Source of the DNA: Gammaproteobacteria bacterium
GTDB lineage: Bacteria > Pseudomonadota > Gammaproteobacteria > GCA-001735895
NCBI GenBank assembly: GCA_003645435.1
Contig: QNFD01000069.1
Coordinates: 1 to 10,193, forward strand
Reading direction: 5' to 3'
DNA: 10,193 nucleotides
The position numbers were made by a program, and so were the translations under genes. The notes under the pieces are model-generated. The model saw nothing but the letters and a program-made list of their open reading frames with translations, ran no database searches and had not been told where the DNA came from. Below are positions 5,599 to 10,193 of this stretch, one piece after another (position 1 is the first letter of the stretch; each line of letters starts with the position of its first letter).

Positions 5599-6921
5599 TT
5601 AGTTAAGCCTGTTCTCGATCCCAATAGAGTCGATGAACTCGCTAAATAGTTTTGGTGTTTTGTTACTGCCTGGCAGGGACAGAACCAGGTCGCATCGTGC
5701 GCTTGACTCGGATTCGCTCAAGCCGCCAAACCGCATTAAATCCATCGCCTTTACGCGTATTTCAGATTCGGTCAGTGCGAGTTCAGGATCACCCTTGCAG
5801 TTCTTGCGTTCGACCGCGAGGGTCTCACCATCGCTAGTCGTTACGCGCACACCGCTGCCCCAGGATAGCGGGTATCGTGAGGCGAATGGATCGACTACCT
5901 GCAAGCGCGTGGCCTGGCGTAGATCAGCAGTTTGGCTGCGTGCCTTTTCGGTAAATGAGTCGAGGTTGACCTCGCCATCCTGTAGCGCTATGGCGACGCA
6001 ATGATATAACGAGAACTTCGCCTGGTACTCGTTTTCAGGCTCGGGCCGGTCACAGACGTCGAGTGCCGCCTGGTAAGTATCGACCTCGATACTTTGAATT
6101 TCGCATCCATTAATCTGCCTGGATAATTCCAACGCGCAATCAATCGCCGGATGCGTATGCCGGCAGCAAGGCCAGGGTTTAATAGAGGTGAGGGGTAGTT
6201 GCCAGGCATCATCGGGCGTGGCAAGAATAGCTTCTGGGACGGGGTCGACACACATGCCCGCAAACATGCCTTTATCACCTTCGAGGATTTCAGGCGATCC
6301 GGTAAAACCGAACGCGGCCAGTTCAGCGGCGAGCAGGCCCGATTCGCAGGCGCGACCCGCATGCAGATGCTTACTCATCGCAGCTGTCTCGATGAATTGC
6401 CAGAATCCGGATGATTGCGTACCGGCATTGCCGAGTGCATTGACTGTCGCTTCGAGATCGAGATCGAGTAGTGTTGCCGCCGCCATTGCCGAGCCGTAAG
6501 GTCCACAGGTGGCGGTGTTATGCCAGATCTTGTAATGGCCTGGGCCGACAGCGGCACCGATGCGGCACATCGCCTCGAATCCATGCAGAATAGCGCGTAG
6601 TATATTCTCGGCACTGGCACCGGTTTGTTCACCTAGCGACAATGCGGCGGGAACCACCACGCACCCTGGATGGGTCACCGAGGCCCGGTGTAAATCGTCG
6701 GTTTCGGTAATATGAGTGAGCGCAGCCATTAGCATTGCCTGGCGTTTATTATCGAGCCTGGTGCTCTTCGCCCAGGCGATTAGTTTTTCTCCAACTGGCG
6801 TGTTGCTACCGGCGTAGGCGCATGCAACCGCGTCGAGGGTAAACAGGGCGGCCGCTGTGAGGTCGTTGTCACTAATCGGCTTGTTTCGAATCAACTGGAT
6901 CAGGCTGGATGTCAGGCTCAC
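5599..6921 (-). CDS. MmgE/PrpD-family protein (2-methylcitrate dehydratase-like)
   Basis: The 440-residue cytoplasmic protein carries the marks of the MmgE/PrpD superfamily: DAVACAYAG near 30-38, ITETDDLHRASVTHPG at 71-86 (the D-D-x-H...HPG signature), ILHGFEAMCRIG near 111-122, HNTATCGPYGSAMAAATLL near 134-152, SGFWQF near 171-176, and MSKHLHAGRACESGLLAAEL at 182-201. Members include 2-methylcitrate dehydratase (propionate degradation), cis-aconitate decarboxylase and several epimerases or unknown dehydratases. No prpB or prpC neighbour is present here, so a propionate role is not supported and the substrate is unknown. The GTG start at 6921 has GGAG (6928-6931, - strand) six bases upstream. 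The gene diverges from the RidA-family gene, and the two may share the regulated spacer. Confidence 0.9.
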   Translation of the reverse strand: MSLTSSLIQLIRNKPISDNDLTAAALFTLDAVACAYAGSNTPVGEKLIAWAKSTRLDNKRQAMLMAALTHITETDDLHRASVTHPGCVVVPAALSLGEQTGASAENILRAILHGFEAMCRIGAAVGPGHYKIWHNTATCGPYGSAMAAATLLDLDLEATVNALGNAGTQSSGFWQFIETAAMSKHLHAGRACESGLLAAELAAFGFTGSPEILEGDKGMFAGMCVDPVPEAILATPDDAWQLPLTSIKPWPCCRHTHPAIDCALELSRQINGCEIQSIEVDTYQAALDVCDRPEPENEYQAKFSLYHCVAIALQDGEVNLDSFTEKARSQTADLRQATRLQVVDPFASRYPLSWGSGVRVTTSDGETLAVERKNCKGDPELALTESEIRVKAMDLMRFGGLSESESSARCDLVLSLPGSNKTPKLFSEFIDSIGIENRLN

Positions 6922-7054
6922 TAGATTCTCCGGAAAACAATGTAATCAATGTCTGTTTAGCAGGAGATTGAGTTTCGCATTTAATGATTGAAAATGGCAA
7001 GTTTTGATGCGCTTCAATTCGCACTGGTAAACCGCCGTAATTACACGTACTTTA

Positions 7055-7068
7055 TTGATAAAGATCAA
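7055..7068 (+). promoter_or_regulatory. Perfect FNR/ANR-type operator (TTGAT-N4-ATCAA)
   Basis: TTGATAAAGATCAA is an exact match to the FNR/ANR/DNR consensus inverted repeat TTGAT-N4-ATCAA. Its centre (7061.5) lies about 41 bases before the transcription start predicted from the -10 TAGTAT at 7090-7095. That is the class II activator position, in which FNR replaces the -35 contact. CRP sites (TGTGA-N6-TCACA) differ, so an oxygen- or NO-sensing FNR-family regulator is the better fit. Confidence 0.75.
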
Positions 7069-7089
7069 ATGGACTGATTTGGACGATGC

Positions 7090-7095
7090 TAGTAT
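7090..7095 (+). promoter_or_regulatory. -10 element of the RidA-family gene promoter (TAGTAT)
   Basis: TAGTAT matches the -10 consensus at four of six bases. It is placed so that transcription would begin near 7102-7103, leaving a leader of about 25 bases before the ATG at 7128. There is no good -35, consistent with activator dependence on the box at 7055-7068. Confidence 0.5.
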
Positions 7096-7127
7096 CGAGA
7101 ATAGTTAAATCAAGGTTGGTGAATCTT

Positions 7128-7535
7128 ATGAAAAAAACTAAACAGGTGATCGGCGGTCCCTTAGTTATCAACGGCCGACAATTGTCACTGTCACGTGCTG
7201 TTCGTGCGGGTGATTTTGTTTATCTTACCGGGCAGATACCCATGCGCGGCGACTCGCCGATGACCGACGGCAGTATCGAGGACCAGACTCGTGCCTCGAT
7301 CGAGGGTATACGCAATATTCTGCAGGAGGCTGGTTGCGAGCTCAGCGATGTCGTGAAGTCGATGGTCTGGTTGAAAAACCGTGAAGATTTTGCCGGTTTT
7401 AACGAGGTGTATGCTGAATATTTTACCGAGCAACAACCGGCAAGATCGGCGATAGTGTGTGATTTCCTCGTCGATGTTCGTGTTGAGATCGAGTGTATTG
7501 CCTACAAGCCGCTTGATGAGGTTTATACTTATTAG
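7128..7535 (+). CDS. RidA-family (YjgF/YER057c/UK114) enamine/imine deaminase-like protein
   Basis: With the start at 7128 the protein has 135 residues, the usual RidA size. RidA proteins are cytosolic trimers that hydrolyse reactive enamines/imines such as 2-aminoacrylate, released by PLP enzymes. Family marks are VYLTGQIPM near 31-39, a helix with SIEGIRNILQEAGCELSDVV, and PARSAIVCDFLVDVRVEIEC. The last contains Arg106, equivalent to catalytic Arg105 of E. coli RidA, and Glu120 aligned with Glu120. The N-terminal part differs from canonical RidA (no NAPxAIGPY motif), so it is probably a paralogous subgroup and the substrate may differ. I chose ATG 7128 because GGTGA (7118-7122) lies five bases upstream. 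The longer frame from ATG 7086 would start before the predicted transcript. Probably activated by an FNR-type regulator. Confidence 0.9.
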   Translation: MKKTKQVIGGPLVINGRQLSLSRAVRAGDFVYLTGQIPMRGDSPMTDGSIEDQTRASIEGIRNILQEAGCELSDVVKSMVWLKNREDFAGFNEVYAEYFTEQQPARSAIVCDFLVDVRVEIECIAYKPLDEVYTY

Positions 7536-7580
7536 GGGCAGGGGTGAGGGGGAAACATGATTATAAACAAATTAATCAGA

Positions 7581-8486
7581 TTAAATTTTCGGTTGCCGTT
7601 GCGGCGGATTTCTTCCAGGTAGCGATCGTGCGACCATTAGTCCGCTAATGGTTATCAGAAGTATGCCGATCCAGGAAATCCAGGCGGGCAGTGTGCCAAA
7701 CATGAAATAACCGATGGCAACGGCAGCGACTATTTCAAAGTAAGTGAATGGCGCCAGGGTCGAGGCGGTTGTTTTGGAAAACGAATAAACGATAAGCGTC
7801 TGGCTGGAAGCGCCGCAAATAATCATCAGGACAAGCACCCATAGCAGATCGGAACTCACCGGCTGCCAGTAAAAGGGCAGGAATAAAGACAATACGCAAG
7901 TTGTAACCACTGCCCCCCACAGCGTCGTAATTAAGGGATGCGAGACGGTGCCGAGCTTGCGGTTGAGTGCCATTTGAATGCTGACGATCAGTGCGGACAG
8001 GAATACATAGAAGGTGCCAGTATTGATGGTTTTGAATTCTGGCCGCATGACGAGTAGTACACCCAGGAAACCACCGATCACACCAAGCCATACGGTCCAA
8101 TGAACCCTTTCCCCCAGGAACAATACAGCCAGCAAAATTAGTAGAAAAGGGTAGGCATATAAAATGGCAATGGCGTCGGCAAAATCGACGGTTTGCACGC
8201 CGGTAACAAATGCAATCGTGCCCACAACCATGCTAAGCCCGCGCATAATTTGAATGCCTGGTCGGGCGGGCCTGAGTGCCGATCGACCGAAGCGATGCAG
8301 CACTATGGGCAACATGATCATGGCGAAGCCAAAAAAACGAAACCAGGTAATCTGGATAACGCTTAAATCATCTGTCAATAATTTCATCAAAGCGCCATTG
8401 AGTGAAGCGATACTCAAACCAACTATGACAAAAATGATGCCTTGTCGGCTGTGTGCTGAATGAGTCAGTGATTCTTTATCCTGCAT
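7581..8486 (-). CDS. EamA/DMT-family transporter (ten-helix exporter-like)
   Basis: The 301-residue inner-membrane protein has two tandem EamA domains, about ten helices. The first half includes ASLNGALMKLL, the hallmark WFRFFGF, and AILYAYPFLLILLAVLFLGE ending in Glu of the conserved LGE motif. The second half begins near GTFYVFLSALIVSIQMALNR and contains ASTLAPFTYFEIVAAVAIGY near the end. Members export amino acids, metabolites or other small molecules, and the sequence does not show the substrate. The ATG (8484-8486) lies inside the last codons of the upstream MFS gene (11-base overlap, 8476-8486), with AAGGA (8493-8497, - strand) six bases upstream. Translational coupling is likely. It converges with the RidA-family gene across a 45-base gap with no clear terminator. 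Confidence 0.9.
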   Translation of the reverse strand: MQDKESLTHSAHSRQGIIFVIVGLSIASLNGALMKLLTDDLSVIQITWFRFFGFAMIMLPIVLHRFGRSALRPARPGIQIMRGLSMVVGTIAFVTGVQTVDFADAIAILYAYPFLLILLAVLFLGERVHWTVWLGVIGGFLGVLLVMRPEFKTINTGTFYVFLSALIVSIQMALNRKLGTVSHPLITTLWGAVVTTCVLSLFLPFYWQPVSSDLLWVLVLMIICGASSQTLIVYSFSKTTASTLAPFTYFEIVAAVAIGYFMFGTLPAWISWIGILLITISGLMVARSLPGRNPPQRQPKI

Positions 8487-9708
8487 TTTTTATCCTTAAT
8501 CGACAGGCATAGAAGGCAAGTGTCGAGGTTAGCAATATGTAGATGGCGCTAGCCATGGCAAGGGTCTCCATGCTGGTGCCCCGATCAATGTACCAGCCGA
8601 GAATGACCGGTGACAAGGCAGTACAGAAAACCATTACCGAGGTACCTAGCGATTTTATCGACCCCAAATGCTTGCTGCCATACATTTCCGACCAGAAGGG
8701 TGCGGTGATAGTTGACTGAAAGCCCACGGTAATACCGGTTAGCGCAAGGAAGACGCCGCCCCAGGCCAGGCTTGAAGTTAGCGCTAAAATAACCAGGCCG
8801 ACACCCATCGGCAAAGCCACCAACGGCACCATGCGTATCGCCCCGTATCGATCCACGAGGAATCCGGTGACGATCTTGGTGGCGACCGATATCAGCGCAT
8901 ACATGATAAATAATGAGGCCCATGCGGTTAATGACCAGTTTTTTGATTCCACCAGATGGACCTGATGGAAAATAAAACCGGTGAACATCAGCGGCTGGGA
9001 CATTAGGCCGGGTGCAAACAGGTAAAACATTTTGTCTCGTACCACCTCGGCACGGGTCCATTGACGTCTACGGTAGTTTTGTTCGGGTTCATTTTCCTGT
9101 TGTAGCAGTTGCTTTAGGTAACGATCGTGGCGTCGATCATGGTTGCGCAGTAAATACAGAATTGCGGGTACCATAAACAGGACCAGTGCGATTCCCGAAA
9201 TCAACCAACTCATGCGCCAGCCAACCCAGAGCAGCAGGGCGACCAGAATACTTGGCATCACCGCCTCGGAGAACGCGTAACCCATACCAGCCAGGGCTGT
9301 AGATTTGCCCTTGCTTTCATCGAGGTAACGCACCATTGCCGTGGCGCTGGTGATGAACATCAATCCCTGTCCCAACTGGCGTATCAAAAATAATCCGACG
9401 AACAAACTCAATACACCCACACTGATAGATATAACCCCACAGCCGAGGCCCAGGCCGAGTACGATGATTATTGAAAACTTCTTCAGTTTGATTCTATCGA
9501 TGAGTGTGCCGCTCCAGATGATCACGACCGCACTGAGTAAGGTCGCCAGCGAGTAGATGCCGGCGAACTCGCCATCACTCAAATCCAGTTCAGCACGAAT
9601 CTCGCCGCTAAACAGCGAAATCAGAAAGGTTTGTCCCGGTGAAGACCAAAAGGACATTAAGAATCCAAACAGCAGTAACTGCCATTCGGCACGAATGAGT
9701 TTAATCAC
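8476..9708 (-). CDS. Major facilitator superfamily transporter, substrate unknown
   Basis: The 410-residue protein has about twelve predicted membrane helices in two halves, split by a charged cytoplasmic loop near 188-225 (many Arg, Asp, Gln). MFS motif A appears twice, as GTLIDRIKLKK near 67-77 and GFLVDRYGAIRM near 282-293, each after the second helix of its half. The N-terminal SFWSSPGQTFLISLFSGEIR resembles a widespread proteobacterial MFS group with no assigned substrate that I can recall. The GTG start (9706-9708) has no visible Shine-Dalgarno, and no other nearby start fits the first helix. The gene follows a homocysteine S-methyltransferase-like gene by 76 bases and overlaps the EamA gene. 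The three may be co-transcribed, which hints at transport of a methylated sulfur or amino compound. That link is inference only. Confidence 0.88.
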   Translation of the reverse strand: MIKLIRAEWQLLLFGFLMSFWSSPGQTFLISLFSGEIRAELDLSDGEFAGIYSLATLLSAVVIIWSGTLIDRIKLKKFSIIIVLGLGLGCGVISISVGVLSLFVGLFLIRQLGQGLMFITSATAMVRYLDESKGKSTALAGMGYAFSEAVMPSILVALLLWVGWRMSWLISGIALVLFMVPAILYLLRNHDRRHDRYLKQLLQQENEPEQNYRRRQWTRAEVVRDKMFYLFAPGLMSQPLMFTGFIFHQVHLVESKNWSLTAWASLFIMYALISVATKIVTGFLVDRYGAIRMVPLVALPMGVGLVILALTSSLAWGGVFLALTGITVGFQSTITAPFWSEMYGSKHLGSIKSLGTSVMVFCTALSPVILGWYIDRGTSMETLAMASAIYILLTSTLAFYACRLRIKNAG

Positions 9709-9784
9709 GAATAATCACTATTGCGGGGGCAGCTTATTTATGTCATTTGGCTGATATAGCAACTAAGTGTACTGTTCCCAGAAA

Positions 9785-10193
9785 TCAGATATCCCCGGAA
9801 TTCAGCAGATTCTTGAGTGCCCGAATATGCTCGGGACCGGTGCCGCAGCAACCACCAATAATCTGCACGCCATGGTTTTTAACCCAGCCTTTGATTTCAT
9901 CCGCATAGTCTTGCGGCGTACAAATTTCTTCAAAAATCCAGTCCGGCGCCAGAAACCGGCCGGTTTCGGCGTAGGCGAGTTTTGGCCCGGACCAGTGTTT
10001 TCCGAGTACTTCCAGGGCTGGACCGATATTTCCGATCTGGGTATGCATGATGCCCGCAGCCTGACCACCGAGCGGACTCAGGGTTTTAACCAGTGAGGCA
10101 AAATCATGCGTAGCCTCGGGGTTATCGGTGCTTTTCCAGCGTAAGCTTCTAACATCGATGCCGTCTTCCGCCATCATCGTGCTGTAGCCTATC
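9785..10193 (-). CDS. Homocysteine S-methyltransferase-family protein, C-terminal part
   Basis: The frame is open to the right edge of the window (codons I-G-Y-S-T before the first visible Met), so the N-terminal part is missing. About 136 codons are present. The C-terminal motif IIGGCCGTGPEHIRAL (near 9812-9860) contains the adjacent Cys-Cys that, with a third Cys upstream, binds Zn in this family and activates the homocysteine thiol. The methyl donor could be S-methylmethionine, betaine or a similar compound; the donor-determining region is not visible. An upstream segment, FLAPDWIFEEICTPQDYADE, fits the last barrel helices. No terminator follows the stop, so read-through into the MFS gene is possible. 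Confidence 0.88.
   Translation of the reverse strand, partial: IGYSTMMAEDGIDVRSLRWKSTDNPEATHDFASLVKTLSPLGGQAAGIMHTQIGNIGPALEVLGKHWSGPKLAYAETGRFLAPDWIFEEICTPQDYADEIKGWVKNHGVQIIGGCCGTGPEHIRALKNLLNSGDI

Larger units (their letters stand above)
6922..7127. promoter_or_regulatory. Divergent promoter region between MmgE/PrpD and RidA-family genes
   Basis: The 206-base spacer is AT-rich and contains no gene. It carries an FNR/ANR-type box (7055-7068) and a matching -10 for the rightward gene. I could not define a convincing leftward promoter. An upstream ATG at 7086 is in frame with the RidA-family gene but lies before the predicted transcription start. Confidence 0.6.

Noticed and set aside
5633..6499. 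Plus-strand open frames within the MmgE/PrpD gene
   Set aside because: They overlap a well-supported gene on the opposite strand and show no recognisable motifs or ribosome sites.
7086..7127. Upstream ATG at 7086 as the start of the RidA-family gene
   Set aside because: It would add 14 residues unlike RidA, has no ribosome site, and lies upstream of the transcription start implied by the FNR box and -10. ATG 7128 has GGTGA at five bases.
1..10193. CRISPR array, tRNA, rRNA or phage genes
   Set aside because: No regularly spaced repeats, tRNA-like folds or phage structural or lysis motifs were seen on either strand.

Overview
The window looks like a chromosomal segment of a gammaproteobacterium, probably marine or aquatic. 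The TrhP protein follows the E. coli YegQ pattern almost throughout. The integron recombination core is the GTTATAAC type seen in Vibrio-like and other gammaproteobacterial chromosomal integrons. A perfect FNR/ANR-type operator lies upstream of one gene. The organism is inferred from this gene content and cannot be named more closely.

Positions 1-1159 are the remains of a chromosomal integron, visibly AT-richer than what follows. Read away from the integrase there are four parts. First is intI on the + strand from 1037, cut off after about 41 codons, so every catalytic residue is missing. Second is a 5' region holding the attI-side core site GTTATAAC (802-809). Third is one complete gene cassette (808 down to 205, - strand) with a putative lipoprotein gene and a well-preserved attC hairpin with three extrahelical bases (198-272). 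Fourth is the 5' end of an IS1182-type transposase gene (131 down to 1) that runs off the window. The IS-side sequence abuts the attC recombination point. The stretch 1160-1532 holds no recognisable gene, only short repeats and hairpins.

Positions 1533-5549 carry two + strand housekeeping-type genes: trhP, a U32-family tRNA U34 hydroxylation protein, and a CPA2 cation/proton antiporter with two C-terminal RCK/TrkA modules and a DD ion-binding motif. A seven-codon mini-ORF with a better ribosome site than the antiporter lies directly upstream of it.

Positions 5599-7535 hold a divergent pair: an MmgE/PrpD-family protein (- strand) and a RidA-family deaminase (+ strand). The spacer between them carries a perfect TTGAT-N4-ATCAA box placed about 41 bp upstream of a predicted ridA-like transcription start. 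This is a class II FNR/ANR promoter and suggests oxygen-responsive control.

Positions 7581-10193 are a - strand run: the 3' part of a homocysteine S-methyltransferase-like gene, an MFS transporter and an EamA/DMT transporter. The two transporter genes overlap by 11 bases and are probably translationally coupled. A link to amino acid or sulfur metabolite traffic is plausible but rests on context only.

The most interesting content is the decayed integron with an intact first cassette, and the FNR-type promoter of the RidA-family gene. I did not find a clearly new multi-gene system.
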